Positions 25,529 through 35,088 are shown, counted from the first letter of the stretch. The stretch: 64,000 bases of DNA from an uncultured Oscillospiraceae bacterium (GCA_934539585.1 CAKTCT010000012.1:1-64000), one strand, 5' to 3'. Translations and numbers: made by a program. Notes: a model not told the origin generated them from the letters alone.

Positions 25529-26854
25529 ATGTTTTCCAATAAGGCTCTGCGGGATATGATTGTCCCACTGTTTATCGAGCAGTTCCTCCTGATGTTTGTC
25601 GGCATCGCCGACACCTTTCTGGTCAGCTTTTCCAGCGAAGCGGACGTTTCTGGCGTTTCTCTGGTCACCTCCTTCAATACGGTACTTATCTTTCTGTTTA
25701 CGGCTCTTGCCTCCGGCGGTGCGGTAATCATCAGCCAGTATATTGGCAGCAGTCAGGAAAAAACGGCGTCCCGGACTGCCGGGCAGCTTCTGATGATCAG
25801 CACTGTCCTCTCTGTGGGAATGATGGTGCTGATTGTGGTGTTTCGCCAACCCCTTCTGAGACTTCTGTTTGGAAAAATTGAGTCTGAGGTCATGGCCGCC
25901 TGCAATATCTACCTCCTGATCACGACCTTTTCGCTGCCTGCCCTGGCCGTTTATGACGCCGGAGCGGCTCTGTGCCGCAGTATCGGAAAGACCAATGTCA
26001 CAATGTATATCTCCATTGCAGCCAACGTGGTCAACGTGGTCGGAAACTGTGTTGGCGTGTTCGCCCTGAAAATGGGGGCGGCCGGTGTAGCTTACCCTTC
26101 GCTGATTTCCCGGGTCCTTTCCGCCGCGGCAGTTACGGTTTACTGCTTTTCCCGGAAAAATTCGGTGCGGTATCGGATGGCCGACGTGTTCTGCTGGGAC
26201 GGTGGGCTTTTGAAAAAGATCATGGGCATCGCCCTTCCCAACGGCGTGGAGAACGGGGTGCACCAGCTGGTGAAGGTCGCTCTTTCCAGTATGGTGGCGC
26301 TGTTCGGTACCTATCAGATCGCGGCAAACGGCGTGGCCCAGAGCATCTGGTCCCTGGCGGCCATTATGGGGCTTGCCATGACCCCGGTCTATACCACGGT
26401 AATCGGCCAGTGTATGGGCGCTGGGGATGTCGCCGCGGCCAACCTCTATTTTCGGAAGCTGAACCGGATCACGCTGGTCCTGTCGATTCTGTGGAATGCC
26501 CTGATTTTCGCCATTACGCCGCTGATCGTCCGATATTCCGCCATTTCTCCGGAGGCCAAGGATCTGGTGATCTGGCTGGTGCTGATCAATAACATTTTCA
26601 ACGGGCTGGCCTATCCCTTTGCCGGTTCTCTGGGCAGCGGGCTCCGAGCGGCAGGAGATGTTCGGTTTACCATGATCGTTTCCATCACCCTGACCGTTGC
26701 TGCGCGGCTGCTGTTTTCGGCGCTGTTTGGTCTGTGGCTGGGCTGGGGCGTCATCGGCGTTGCCATTGGCATGAGTATGGACCTGGTGTTCCGGGGAGTG
26801 ATTTTCATCTGGCGGTACCGTTCCCAGAAGTGGACACAGTTCCGGCTGATTTGA
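25529..26854 (+). CDS. MATE-family efflux transporter
   Basis: A 441-residue protein with about twelve hydrophobic segments and the internal two-fold layout of MATE exporters (first half starting MIVPLFIEQFLLMFVGIADTFLVS, second half starting IMGIALPNGVENGVHQLVKVALSSMVA). These proteins export drugs or metabolites by Na+ or H+ antiport. The ATG at 25529 follows AAAGGAC by about 10 bases. By eye, third codon positions hold more A and T than in pyrE and the surrounding genes, suggesting later acquisition or weaker codon selection. It could share the pyrE transcript. Substrate unknown. Confidence 0.88.
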   Translation: MFSNKALRDMIVPLFIEQFLLMFVGIADTFLVSFSSEADVSGVSLVTSFNTVLIFLFTALASGGAVIISQYIGSSQEKTASRTAGQLLMISTVLSVGMMVLIVVFRQPLLRLLFGKIESEVMAACNIYLLITTFSLPALAVYDAGAALCRSIGKTNVTMYISIAANVVNVVGNCVGVFALKMGAAGVAYPSLISRVLSAAAVTVYCFSRKNSVRYRMADVFCWDGGLLKKIMGIALPNGVENGVHQLVKVALSSMVALFGTYQIAANGVAQSIWSLAAIMGLAMTPVYTTVIGQCMGAGDVAAANLYFRKLNRITLVLSILWNALIFAITPLIVRYSAISPEAKDLVIWLVLINNIFNGLAYPFAGSLGSGLRAAGDVRFTMIVSITLTVAARLLFSALFGLWLGWGVIGVAIGMSMDLVFRGVIFIWRYRSQKWTQFRLI

Positions 26855-26878
26855 TTCTTTTGAGGTAGGATTTGAAAC

Positions 26879-26925
26879 AAAACGGACCTTTTCGAGGCAA
26901 AAGCTGCTTCGGGAAGGTCCGTTTT
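26879..26925. terminator. Hairpin terminator after the MATE gene
   Basis: AAAACGGACCTT (26879-26890) and AAGGTCCGTTTT (26914-26925) are fully complementary. The right arm ends in TTTT, and the left begins AAAA, so it could work in either direction. It starts 24 bases after the MATE stop codon. Confidence 0.75.
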
Positions 26926-27164
26926 GGGTAAGGGAAAGGTGCTGCCTCGGGTAGGCGCTTGGCTCGTCGGCAAAGGGGTCAGATGATGCCGGGCGGGTTC
27001 GCCGGAAGGTCATTTGCAGGCGGCAGAATTGAGACGGTACGGTGGATGGTTTTTGGAACGGCGGTTCATGTGGTCGGGTAGGCGTGGGTGATGCTATGGA
27101 GGCGGATCATTTCTTCAAGGTGCGGCGGATGGGGCTGCACTGGGAAGAAGGGTTTAGGGTGGGC
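26926..27164. other. Intergenic stretch, nothing recognised
   Basis: The 239 bases between the MATE terminator and the stop of the serine hydrolase show no convincing frame with a ribosome binding site, no hairpin with a T tract and no clear promoter. Confidence 0.5.
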
Positions 27165-28337
27165 TCAATCCCCCAGGCAGGCGTAGGCCACGTTGCGGAG
27201 GCGGGGCTGGTACCACTCCTCCCGGGGGCTGAGGGTGTGCTGGGTGAAAAAGACTGCCAGGTGGAGCTCGCTGTCGATGACGGCGGTGGCTCCGGCGGCG
27301 CCGCCCCAGCCGAACTCCCCGAGCCGGGCGATGGAGCCGGACCTGGCCCGGTCGATATGGGTGCGGACGCCCAGGCCGTAGCCGTAGCCCCGGAGGGCGG
27401 GCCAGTTCAGGTAAGGCCGCTGCTCCGGGGTCAGGCGGTCGGTTTTCATGAGCTCCACGGTCTCCGGGGCCAGGATGCCGCCGCCGTTCATGGACAGGGC
27501 CGTCAGGAGCTTCAGGTAGTCGCCGCAGGTGGTGATGATTCCGGCTCCGCCGCTGTCGTACTCCGGGCCGAAAAGGAAGCGGTTTTCTTTGCCCACGTTG
27601 CGGAAAAAGCCGTCGGCGGCGCAGCCGTTTTTCTGGAGCGCCACCAGGTCGTCGTCCAGGGTGGACACGGCGTTCCAGGGGGTGAACTGGTACTGCTCCG
27701 CCATCCGGGCGAGGATTTCCGGGGTGGGGTGGTAGAAGCTGTGGTCCATGCCCAGGGGCTCAAAGAGGTTCTTCCGGACATAGTCCCGGAACTTCATGCC
27801 GCTGACGGCCTCCACCAGACCGGCCAGGACGTCGTGGCAGAGGGAGTACTGCCAGCAGGTCCCGGGCTCAAAGGAAAGGGGCTGGGCGGCCAGGGCTCGG
27901 ATCATGTGCAGGGTGGGGCAGGCCGGGTCCTGCTCCTTTGCCGCCAGGAGGGCCGGGGACTGGATGTCATAGTCGAACCCGGCGGTCATGGAGAACAGGT
28001 CCCCCACGGTAATGGGATTTTTCGCCGGGGAAAGGGTCCCGTCGGGGCGGCGGACGGTCATTTCCCGGAAGGCGGGGAGGTATTCCGCCAGGGGGTCGCC
28101 GAGGAGAAAGGCTCCCCGTTCCAGGAGCTGGGCCGCCGCCGTCACCGTGGCGATTTTGGAGCAGGAGTAGATGTAGACGTACTCCTGGCCGGTCATGGGA
28201 ATTTTTTCCTCCAGATTGGAGAAGCCCGCGGCGTGCTCAAAGACCGGCTGGCCGTTGACGCAGACCTTGACGGCGCAGCCCGGGGAGCGCTTGGCGGCCA
28301 TATAGTCCACGAAATCCCGGAGCTTTGAAAAGTCCAT
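27165..28337 (-). CDS. Beta-lactamase-fold serine hydrolase (class C / EstB-like)
   Basis: 390 residues from the ATG at 28337. The catalytic SxxK is SCSK near residue 58 (YIYSCSKIATVTAA). The second motif is WQYSLCHDVLAGLVE near 164, with YSL instead of the class C YxN, as in esterase-type members. A late GWGGAAGATAVID region corresponds to the KTG-equivalent HxG/GGxxG part. There is no signal peptide, so a periplasmic-type beta-lactamase role is unlikely; peptide or ester hydrolysis in the cytoplasm is more probable. It is the last gene after aspS on the minus strand, separated by a weak hairpin (28363-28391). The substrate cannot be told from sequence. Confidence 0.82.
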   Translation of the reverse strand: MDFSKLRDFVDYMAAKRSPGCAVKVCVNGQPVFEHAAGFSNLEEKIPMTGQEYVYIYSCSKIATVTAAAQLLERGAFLLGDPLAEYLPAFREMTVRRPDGTLSPAKNPITVGDLFSMTAGFDYDIQSPALLAAKEQDPACPTLHMIRALAAQPLSFEPGTCWQYSLCHDVLAGLVEAVSGMKFRDYVRKNLFEPLGMDHSFYHPTPEILARMAEQYQFTPWNAVSTLDDDLVALQKNGCAADGFFRNVGKENRFLFGPEYDSGGAGIITTCGDYLKLLTALSMNGGGILAPETVELMKTDRLTPEQRPYLNWPALRGYGYGLGVRTHIDRARSGSIARLGEFGWGGAAGATAVIDSELHLAVFFTQHTLSPREEWYQPRLRNVAYACLGD

Positions 28338-28362
28338 AGAATCCCTCTTTCATACAGCACAA

Positions 28363-28391
28363 CGGCGGAGCGGTGCAGGGCCGTTCCGCCG
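28363..28391 (-). terminator. Weak hairpin between aspS and the serine hydrolase
   Basis: CGGCGGA (28363-28369) and TCCGCCG (28385-28391) pair. On the minus strand only TTGTGC follows, so termination would be partial at best. Confidence 0.4.
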
Positions 28392-28399
28392 GATGTGGG

Positions 28400-30178
28400 T
28401 TATTCCTGATGGGTGATGCCGATGCCCAGCTCGTCCAGCTGCTTGGTGTCGATGGGGGAGGGGCAGCCGCTCATGAGCTCGCTGGCGTTCTGCACCTTGG
28501 GGAAGGCGGTGACGTCCCGGATGTTGTCGGCTCCGCAGAGGAGCATGGACAGACGGTCCAGGCCGATGCCCATACCGCCGTGGGGCGGCGCGCCGTACTT
28601 GTAAGCGTCCACGAGGAAGCCGAATTTGGCGGCGATCTCCTCGTCGGAGAGGCCCAGGGCCTCGAACATCCGCTGCTGGAGCTCATAGTCGGTGATGCGG
28701 ATGGAGCCGCTGGACAGCTCGATGCCGTTGAGCACCAGGTCGTAGGCTTTTGCCCGGACGGAAGCGGGGTCGCTGTCCAGATAGGGCAGGCACTCGTCCA
28801 GAGGCATGGTGAAGGGGTGGTGCATGGCCACCCAGGATTCGCTTTCGTCGTCCCACTCGAAGAAGGGGAACTCGGTGATCCAGAGGAAGGCGTAGCCTTC
28901 GGGGATGATGTTCATCCGCTTGGCGCAGGTCTGGCGGAGAGCGCCCAGGACGGGGAGAGTCACCCGGTCCTTATCGGCGACGATCAGGGCCACGTCGCCC
29001 TTTTCGCAGCCCAGCTTCGCTAAGAGGGCGGCAAGTTCTTCTTCGGAGAAGAATTTTGCAAAGGAGCAGGCGGGCTTTTCGTCCACCCAGCGGACCCAGG
29101 CCAGGCCCTTGGCGCCGATGCCCTTGGCGTGGTCGGTGAGCTTGTCGATCTCTTTGCGGGTGTAGGTGGAAGCGCCGTTTTTGACCACGATGCCCCGGAC
29201 GCTGCCGCCGGCGGCGACGGCCCCGGAGAAGACGGAGAAGCCGCAGTCCCTGACCAGGTCGGAGAGGTCGCAGATCTCCATGCCGTAGCGGATGTCGGGC
29301 TTATCGGAGCCGAAGCGCTCCATGGCGTCTTTGTAGGTTAAGCGGGGGAGGGGCTCGGTGATGTCCACGTTCATGACGTGCTTCATAATGTATTTGACGA
29401 AGCCCTCGCCCATTTCCATGACGTCCTCGGTGTCCACGAAGGACATTTCCAGGTCGATCTGGGTGAATTCCGGCTGGCGGTCGGCCCGGAGGTCCTCGTC
29501 CCGGAAGCAGCGGGCAAACTGGATATACCGGTCAAAGCCGGAGATCATCAGGAGCTGCTTGTAGATCTGGGGGGACTGGGGCAGGGCGTAGAAGCTGCCG
29601 TTGTGGACCCGGGAGGGGACCACATAGTCTCTTGCCCCCTCGGGGGTGGACTTCATGAGCATGGGGGTCTCGATCTCGATGAAGCCGTTGTCGGCGAAGT
29701 AATCCCGGGCGGCCTTGACGATCTTGGCCCGCATCATGAGGTTTTTCTGGAGTTTGGCGCGGCGGAGGTCCAGATAGCGGTAACGGAGCCGCAGCTCCTC
29801 GTTGGTGTCGGTCTCGTCGGTGATGTGGAAGGGCGGGGTTTGGGCCTTGGCCAGGATCCGCAGCTCGGTGACGAAGATCTCCACTTCGCCGGTGGGAAGG
29901 TCGGGGTTGACGCTTTCCCGGCGGCGGACGACGCCTTTGGCCATGAGGACGTACTCGGAGCGGACGTCCTTGGCCTTTTCCATAACGGCCCGGTCGGTGG
30001 AGTCGTCGAAGATCAGCTGGACGATGCCGGTGCGGTCACGGAGGTCGATGAAGACCAGCTCGCCTTTGTCCCGCTGTTTCTGGGTGAAGCCGCCTACCAC
30101 GACTTCCTTGCCGATATCCTGGACGGAAACCTCCCCGCAGTAGCAGGTGCGTTTCAGTCCGCGCATGGTGTCTGCCAT
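28400..30178 (-). CDS. aspS: Aspartyl-tRNA synthetase, bacterial type
   Basis: 592 residues from the ATG at 30178; a TTG two codons earlier sits too close to the AAAGG site. Domains in order: N-terminal OB fold binding the anticodon (GGFTQKQRDKGELVFIDLRD), class II motif 1 region (IETPMLMKSTPEGARDYVVPSR), motif 2 (FRDEDLRADRQPEFTQIDLE), the bacterial GAD insertion (~290-400) and motif 3 (GMGIGLDRLSMLLCG). The gene follows hisS with a 95-bp gap containing a hairpin, a common gene pair in Firmicutes. No T-box is visible in that gap. Confidence 0.97.
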   Translation of the reverse strand: MADTMRGLKRTCYCGEVSVQDIGKEVVVGGFTQKQRDKGELVFIDLRDRTGIVQLIFDDSTDRAVMEKAKDVRSEYVLMAKGVVRRRESVNPDLPTGEVEIFVTELRILAKAQTPPFHITDETDTNEELRLRYRYLDLRRAKLQKNLMMRAKIVKAARDYFADNGFIEIETPMLMKSTPEGARDYVVPSRVHNGSFYALPQSPQIYKQLLMISGFDRYIQFARCFRDEDLRADRQPEFTQIDLEMSFVDTEDVMEMGEGFVKYIMKHVMNVDITEPLPRLTYKDAMERFGSDKPDIRYGMEICDLSDLVRDCGFSVFSGAVAAGGSVRGIVVKNGASTYTRKEIDKLTDHAKGIGAKGLAWVRWVDEKPACSFAKFFSEEELAALLAKLGCEKGDVALIVADKDRVTLPVLGALRQTCAKRMNIIPEGYAFLWITEFPFFEWDDESESWVAMHHPFTMPLDECLPYLDSDPASVRAKAYDLVLNGIELSSGSIRITDYELQQRMFEALGLSDEEIAAKFGFLVDAYKYGAPPHGGMGIGLDRLSMLLCGADNIRDVTAFPKVQNASELMSGCPSPIDTKQLDELGIGITHQE

Positions 30179-30217
30179 TTTCAAAACAACCTTTCTGGTT
30201 CAATTTTGGGTCTTTGC

Positions 30218-30266
30218 AAAGAAATCCGCCCCGGCTCCGCTGGTCCGGCGGATGCCCCAGGGCGGA
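30218..30266 (-). terminator. Hairpin between hisS and aspS
   Basis: On the minus strand TCCGCCC (30260-30266) pairs with GGGCGGA (30225-30231), with an inner TCCGC/GCGGA stem, then TTTCTTTG. It starts eight bases after the hisS stop and may act as a partial terminator lowering aspS readthrough. Confidence 0.55.
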
Positions 30267-30273
30267 CGGAGGA

Positions 30274-31611
30274 TCATTTCAGCAGGCCGGAAAGGGCCTC
30301 GGGGGGAAGGTCGCCGGTTTCCAGAGCGCCGGCCAGCTCGGAGAGCTCCTGGTCGTAGAAGAACTTGGACAGGTCGCCGTTGAGGTCCAGGTCGGCAGTC
30401 TCGCCGGTGGACATGTTCTTGACCTTGGCCCGGCCCTCGGCCAGCTCGTTGTCGCCGATGACCATGGAGTATTTGGCTCCGATCTTGTCGGCGTACTTCA
30501 TCTGGGCCTTTAAGCTCCGGCCGATGAGGTCGGATTCTGCGGCGAAGCCCTCGCTGCGGAGGTCGGCGGCCAGCTTCATGGCGAAAACCGAGGCGGCTTC
30601 GCCCATGGAGGCGATGTAGAGGTCGCAGGGGGCAGGTCTGGGAATCTCGATGCCCTGGGCTTCCAGGACCATGAGCAGCCGCTCCACGCCCATGGCGTAG
30701 CCGATGCCGGGCTGGTCCGCGCCGCCCAGGCTCTTGATCAGGCCGTCGTACCGGCCGCCGCCGCAGACGGTGCTCTGGGCGCCGATGTCGCCGGAAACGA
30801 ACTCAAAGACGGTTTTGGTGTAGTAGTCCAGGCCCCGGACGATGCGGGGGTTGACGGTGTAGGCGATGCCCAGGGCGTCCAGGCGCTTTTTCAGGCCCTC
30901 AAAGTGCTCCTTGCAGTCGTCGCAGAGGTAGTCCAGGCCGATGGGGGCGTCCTTGGCGATCTCCTTGCAGACGGGGCTCTTGCAGTCCAGAATCCGCAGG
31001 GGGTTCTTGTCCAGGCGGGTGAGGCAGGTGTCGCAGAGGTCGGCCTTCCGGGCCTCAAAGTACTCCTTCAGGGCGGCGTGGTAGTGCTTGCGGCAGTTGG
31101 GACAGCCGATGGAGTTGATCTCCAGGGAGATGTTCGAGAGGCCCAGGGTGGCGAAGAAGTCGTTGACGAAGGAGATGACCTCCGCGTCGGCGGCGGGGGA
31201 GTGGGAGCCGAACAGCTCCATGCCCAGCTGGTGGAACTCCCGGAAGCGGCCCGCCTGGGGCTTTTCCGCACGGAAGCAGGAGAGGTTGTAGCAGAGCTTC
31301 ACCGGCAGCGCTTCGTTGATAAGGCCGCTTTCGATGACGGCCCGGTTGATGCCGGCGGTGCCTTCGGGGCGGAGGGCCAGTTCCCGGCCGCCCAGGTCGG
31401 TGAAGGTGTACATTTCCTTCTGGACCACGTCGGTGGTGTCGCCGACGGAGCGGATGAACAGGCTTTTGTCCTCGAAGGTGGGGATGCGGATCTCGTTGAA
31501 GCCGTAGAGCTTGGCGGTATCCAGGAAAAGGCGCTCCACGAACTGCCATTTGTAGGTGTCCGCGGGGAGAACGTCCTGGGTGCCTTTGATGGAACGGATT
31601 TCCAGAGCCAT
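30274..31611 (-). CDS. hisS: Histidyl-tRNA synthetase
   Basis: 445 residues from the ATG at 31611 with AAAGGAAA upstream. Class II synthetase features: the KGTQDVLP entry, motif 1 near IRIPTFEDKSLF, motif 2 FRAEKPQAGRFREFHQLG (~112-129), the histidine-binding GLDYYTKTVFEF (~262) and motif 3 GIGYAMGVERLL (~306). A cysteine-rich insertion (CPNCRKH, CDTC, CDDC at ~170-235) is typical of one Firmicutes HisS group and may bind zinc. It lies 37 bp after methylglyoxal synthase on the same transcript. Confidence 0.97.
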   Translation of the reverse strand: MALEIRSIKGTQDVLPADTYKWQFVERLFLDTAKLYGFNEIRIPTFEDKSLFIRSVGDTTDVVQKEMYTFTDLGGRELALRPEGTAGINRAVIESGLINEALPVKLCYNLSCFRAEKPQAGRFREFHQLGMELFGSHSPAADAEVISFVNDFFATLGLSNISLEINSIGCPNCRKHYHAALKEYFEARKADLCDTCLTRLDKNPLRILDCKSPVCKEIAKDAPIGLDYLCDDCKEHFEGLKKRLDALGIAYTVNPRIVRGLDYYTKTVFEFVSGDIGAQSTVCGGGRYDGLIKSLGGADQPGIGYAMGVERLLMVLEAQGIEIPRPAPCDLYIASMGEAASVFAMKLAADLRSEGFAAESDLIGRSLKAQMKYADKIGAKYSMVIGDNELAEGRAKVKNMSTGETADLDLNGDLSKFFYDQELSELAGALETGDLPPEALSGLLK

Positions 31612-31648
31612 GGTATCAGTTTCCTTTGCTGTGAATTTTCGGTGGGGT

Positions 31649-32050
31649 TCAGCGCTGGTTGACGATGATGCGCCAATCCAGGTCGCCGCGCTCCAGGCCG
31701 TGGATCAGGACCTCGGCGGTGGCGATGTTGGTGGCTACGGGGATGTTGTGGACGTCGCAGAGACGGAGCAGGTTCATCTCGTTGCTCTCATGGGTCTTGG
31801 TGGTCAGGGGGTCCCGGAAAAAGAGCAGGAGGTCGATCTCGTTGCAGGCGATGAGGGATGCGATCTGCTGGTCGCCGCCCTGGGGGCCGCTTAAAAACCG
31901 CTTGATGTTCAGGCCGGTGGCTTCGGAAATGAGCTTGCCGGTGGTGCCGGTGGAGCACAGGTTGTGCCGGCTCATAATGCCGCAGTAGGCGATGCAGAAC
32001 TGGACCATCAGTTCTTTCTTGGAGTCGTGGGCGATCAATGCGATGTTCAT
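31649..32050 (-). CDS. mgsA: Methylglyoxal synthase
   Basis: Converts dihydroxyacetone phosphate to methylglyoxal and phosphate. 133 residues, close to the family norm. Conserved [13 protein letters not shown] at the start, phosphate-binding STGTTG near 33, [11 protein letters not shown] (with the catalytic Asp) near 54, [14 protein letters not shown] near 78 and the late [13 protein letters not shown]. The ATG at 32050 is preceded by AGAGGAGG. In Clostridia mgsA often sits in the mre/min region, as here, between minD and hisS. Confidence 0.95.
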   Translation of the reverse strand: MNIALIAHDSKKELMVQFCIAYCGIMSRHNLCSTGTTGKLISEATGLNIKRFLSGPQGGDQQIASLIACNEIDLLLFFRDPLTTKTHESNEMNLLRLCDVHNIPVATNIATAEVLIHGLERGDLDWRIIVNQR

Positions 32051-32100
32051 GGTGCGGTTCCTCCTCTATATAGTCTATATCGTAAACATGAACGGGTGCG

Positions 32101-32862
32101 TTAGCGAAGGAGAAGGGGGATGTACTCCCCGGAGATGCGGCAGGCGATGGCCTTGCAGATGCGGGTGATCCGGTGGCGCTCCCCCAGGGCCAGGCCCCGG
32201 GAAAGGCGGAGCTGGATGTCCGGGTCGTCGGGCAGGACGCCGATGAGCTGGGAGCCCACGCCGTCGATGACCTCGTCTAAGTCGGTGATGATGTCCTTCC
32301 GGATCAGCTGTTCGTTGACCCGGTTGATGACCAGGCGGTGATTTTCAAAGCCGGCCCGCTGGAGCTCCTGGGCCATCCGGCAGCCGTCCCGGACGCAGAT
32401 GCGGTCGGGGGTGGCCACGATAAGGGCCAGGTCCGCCGCGGCGGAGGTGACCCGGGCCGAAGTGCCCAGCCCGGCGGGCATATCCAGGATGATGCGGTCG
32501 AAATGGGGGCGGAGGCCGCCGATGAGGAGCTGGACGTCCTCAAGGTTCAGGGGGGCTTCCAGGCTCAGGGGGGCCACAATGGCGCTGAGGTTGTCGTTCA
32601 GGGGGGAGGGGAGCACCGCTTTGCTGATGGTGCAGCGGCCCTCCAGCAGGTCCCCCAGGTCGAAAACGATCTGGTCCGCGATGCCCAGCATCAGGTCGAT
32701 GCCCCGGAGGCCGGAGTCGAACTCGATGAGCAGCGACGACTGTCCGCAGAGGGCAAAGCCCAGTCCCAGGCCCACGCAGAGGGTGGATTTTCCCACGCCG
32801 CCTTTGCCGGAGGTCAGGGAGATCACCTGGTTTTTGGGGGAAGCGCCGCGTTCTGTTTCCAT
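32101..32862 (-). CDS. minD: MinD-like ParA-family ATPase
   Basis: 253 residues. Deviant Walker A SGKGGVGKST at ~19-28, switch regions EFDSGLRGIDLML (~46) and ILDMPAGLG (~126). It ends GEYIPLLLR, short and without an obvious amphipathic membrane helix such as MinD's usual C-terminal lysine-rich one. Its place after mreBCD-mrdA matches the min locus of Clostridia, yet no minC or minE lies next to it. It may position division or the septum with another partner. The ATG at 32862 follows GAAAGGACG. The 120 bases upstream are AT-rich with no confident promoter. Confidence 0.82.
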   Translation of the reverse strand: METERGASPKNQVISLTSGKGGVGKSTLCVGLGLGFALCGQSSLLIEFDSGLRGIDLMLGIADQIVFDLGDLLEGRCTISKAVLPSPLNDNLSAIVAPLSLEAPLNLEDVQLLIGGLRPHFDRIILDMPAGLGTSARVTSAAADLALIVATPDRICVRDGCRMAQELQRAGFENHRLVINRVNEQLIRKDIITDLDEVIDGVGSQLIGVLPDDPDIQLRLSRGLALGERHRITRICKAIACRISGEYIPLLLR

Positions 32863-32982
32863 GCCGGTCGTCCTTTCGGATAATGCGGGAATCGCCAGAT
32901 ACTTTTAGTTTAGCATATTTCTGGAATTTTTTCTACTGGTATTGGGAAATTTCTTTGAAAAATCGCAATTTTTTTGGAAATT

Positions 32983-35067
32983 TCACCCTTCCGCCGCAGA
33001 GGAACCGGTGGGTTCGGCGGGGGTATCCGTACCGTAGTAGGCGTCCAGGACCTGGCGGATGATATAGTTTGCGTTGTCGCCCAGCTCCAGCATGACGCTG
33101 ATGGCGATGTCGGCGTCGTCGGCGGGGGCGAAGGCGATGGCGGCGGAGTGGTACTCGGTGTTGTTTTTCTGGGGGGTGCCGGTCTTCAGGGCCACGTCGT
33201 AGCCCAGGTCGGTGAGCTGGTAGGGGGCGGGGACCCGGGCGGCCGCGCCCAGCATGCCCTCCTTGATGGCTTCAAAGGTCTCGTCGGTCATGGCGAACTC
33301 CGAGAGGACCTCGGTGGGGGTGGTGGAGAGGACGGTCTGGTCGTCGTAGCTCCGGACCTCCTTGATGAGGTGGGCCCGGTAGCGGGTGCCCCGGTTGGCC
33401 AGGGTCATGGCCTGGACGGCCATCTGGAGGGGGGTGACGTTGGTGTCCATCTGGCCGATGGCGGCCTGGCAGATGTCGCCCTGGACCCAGGTTTTCCCCA
33501 GGACCTCGGAGCGTTGGGGGCCGGAGATGCCGCCGATGCTTTCGTTCAGCTCCACGCCGGTGGAGACGCCCAGGCCCAGGAGGTTGGCGTAGACGTTCAG
33601 TTTCTCCGCGCCCAGGCGGCGGCCCACGTCGTAGAAGAAGATGTTGCAGGAGACGGTCAGGGCCTTCATGACGTTGGTCTGGCCGTGGTAGCCCAGGCAG
33701 GTGGGGCGGAACTTGTTGCCGGGGAGGATGTCGTAGTAGCGGTAGACCTGCTGGCAGTTGACGGTCTCCTTGGGGGTGATGACGCCCTCCTGGAGGGCCC
33801 CGGCGGCCACGGCGGTCTTAAAGGTGGAGCCCGGGCGGTACAGGCCGTTGAAGGCCCGGTTGTTCAGGGGGGCGAAGTCCGCGTCCCGGATGGCGTTATA
33901 GTCGGTGAAGTAGTCGTTCAGGTCGTAGCCGGGGTAGGTGGCGGCGGCCAGGATGCCGCCGGTCTTGGCGTCCAGGACCACGATGGAGCCGCCCTCGGCC
34001 TTGTTGCCGTGGTCGCCTTTTTCGTCGCTTTCCCGCTCCCGGAGCATGAGGATGTGCTGCTCCAGGATGTCCTGGACCTTGCGCTGGAAGGCGGAGTCGA
34101 TGGTCAGGACCACGTTGTTGCCGGATTCCGGCGGGGTGGTGATCTCCTCGCTGATGATGGAGCCGTCCTTGCTCTGCTCCACGGTCTTGACGCCGTCCAC
34201 GCCGTGGAGGTCGGCCTCCATCAGCTGCTCCACGCCCATTTTGCCCACCAGGCTGTCCATTTTGTAGCCTTTTTCCTTGTAGCCCTCGGTGAGGATGTTG
34301 CCTTTTTCATCGGTGGAGCTGTAATATTCCTCGGCGTACATTTTGCCGATGACGCCGACAATGTGGGGGGCTACGTCGCCCTGGGGGTAGACCCGGATAT
34401 CCTCGTCCACGATGTCCACGCCGGGGAGGAGGTGAGACATTTCCTTGATGAGCAGGGCGGTGTCCGTGGAGACGTCCTCGGCGAAGGCGTACTGGTTGTT
34501 GTTGACGGAAAAGTCCGAGAGGACCATACCGTAGCGGACGCCGATGATCTTCCGGGCGGTGAGGTCGTCGTAGCTTTCGTCGATGCCGAACAGCTCCCGG
34601 AGGTTATACATGCAGTCGGAGGCGGTGGCGTAGACGTTGACTCCCAGCTTTTTCCGGAGAGTCTCCACGTCCTTGTCCCGGCCCTCGGGGAAGGAGGGGT
34701 CGGCTTCCAGGGTCAGGGGAAGGGGGTCGTACCAGGTCTCGCCGCTTTTTTCCAGAATTTCAATGAGGCCGGCAATGATGCGGTTCTGGTACGCCTTGGG
34801 GAAGAAGGAGTAGTAGAAGACCACGTTGTAGCCCACTTTGTTCTCCGCCAGGGCCAGGCCGTTGCAGTCCAGAATTTCGCCCCGGGCGGCCTTGACGCTG
34901 ATCTTGCTCACGGTCATCTGCTGGGTCTGGGCCTGGAATTCCGCGCCCCGGACGATCTGGAAATTCATCAGGTTCAGGATGTACGCGGCGCAGACTCCGG
35001 CGGCCAGGAAGCTCAGGACGATGAGACGGCCCCGTTCCTTGGACTTGGGCGGTTTTTTTGGCAGCAT
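32983..35067 (-). CDS. mrdA: Penicillin-binding protein 2, elongasome transpeptidase
   Basis: Cross-links peptidoglycan during cell elongation. 694 residues: a short cytoplasmic head, one membrane helix (~14-35, LIVLSFLAAGVCAAYILNL), the PBP dimer domain (with the ISVKAARGEILDCNG start) and a transpeptidase with active-site STFK (~411), SCN (SCNIFF) and KTGTP near 631. The late C-terminus ends in a Ser/Ala/Pro/Glu tail. The ATG at 35067 follows AAAGGAGG. It is the fourth gene of mreBCD-mrdA, the classic rod-shape operon; rodA is absent from it. Confidence 0.95.
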   Translation of the reverse strand: MLPKKPPKSKERGRLIVLSFLAAGVCAAYILNLMNFQIVRGAEFQAQTQQMTVSKISVKAARGEILDCNGLALAENKVGYNVVFYYSFFPKAYQNRIIAGLIEILEKSGETWYDPLPLTLEADPSFPEGRDKDVETLRKKLGVNVYATASDCMYNLRELFGIDESYDDLTARKIIGVRYGMVLSDFSVNNNQYAFAEDVSTDTALLIKEMSHLLPGVDIVDEDIRVYPQGDVAPHIVGVIGKMYAEEYYSSTDEKGNILTEGYKEKGYKMDSLVGKMGVEQLMEADLHGVDGVKTVEQSKDGSIISEEITTPPESGNNVVLTIDSAFQRKVQDILEQHILMLRERESDEKGDHGNKAEGGSIVVLDAKTGGILAAATYPGYDLNDYFTDYNAIRDADFAPLNNRAFNGLYRPGSTFKTAVAAGALQEGVITPKETVNCQQVYRYYDILPGNKFRPTCLGYHGQTNVMKALTVSCNIFFYDVGRRLGAEKLNVYANLLGLGVSTGVELNESIGGISGPQRSEVLGKTWVQGDICQAAIGQMDTNVTPLQMAVQAMTLANRGTRYRAHLIKEVRSYDDQTVLSTTPTEVLSEFAMTDETFEAIKEGMLGAAARVPAPYQLTDLGYDVALKTGTPQKNNTEYHSAAIAFAPADDADIAISVMLELGDNANYIIRQVLDAYYGTDTPAEPTGSSAAEG

Positions 35068-35088
35068 TGGACGCCTCCTTTGAAACGC

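Noticed and set aside
24020..27013. A very long open frame on the minus strand across the pyrE and MATE genes
   Set aside because: Composition is repetitive (His, Gly, Asp, Gln rich) and it covers clear plus-strand genes and non-coding repeats.
30179..30273. T-box leader before aspS (or before hisS)
   Set aside because: The gaps are 95 and 37 bases, too short for a T-box; no AGGGUGGNACCGCG-like T-box sequence is present.
31612..31648. Promoter or regulatory RNA between mgsA and hisS
   Set aside because: Only 37 bases with no -10/-35 pair; the genes are taken as one transcript.
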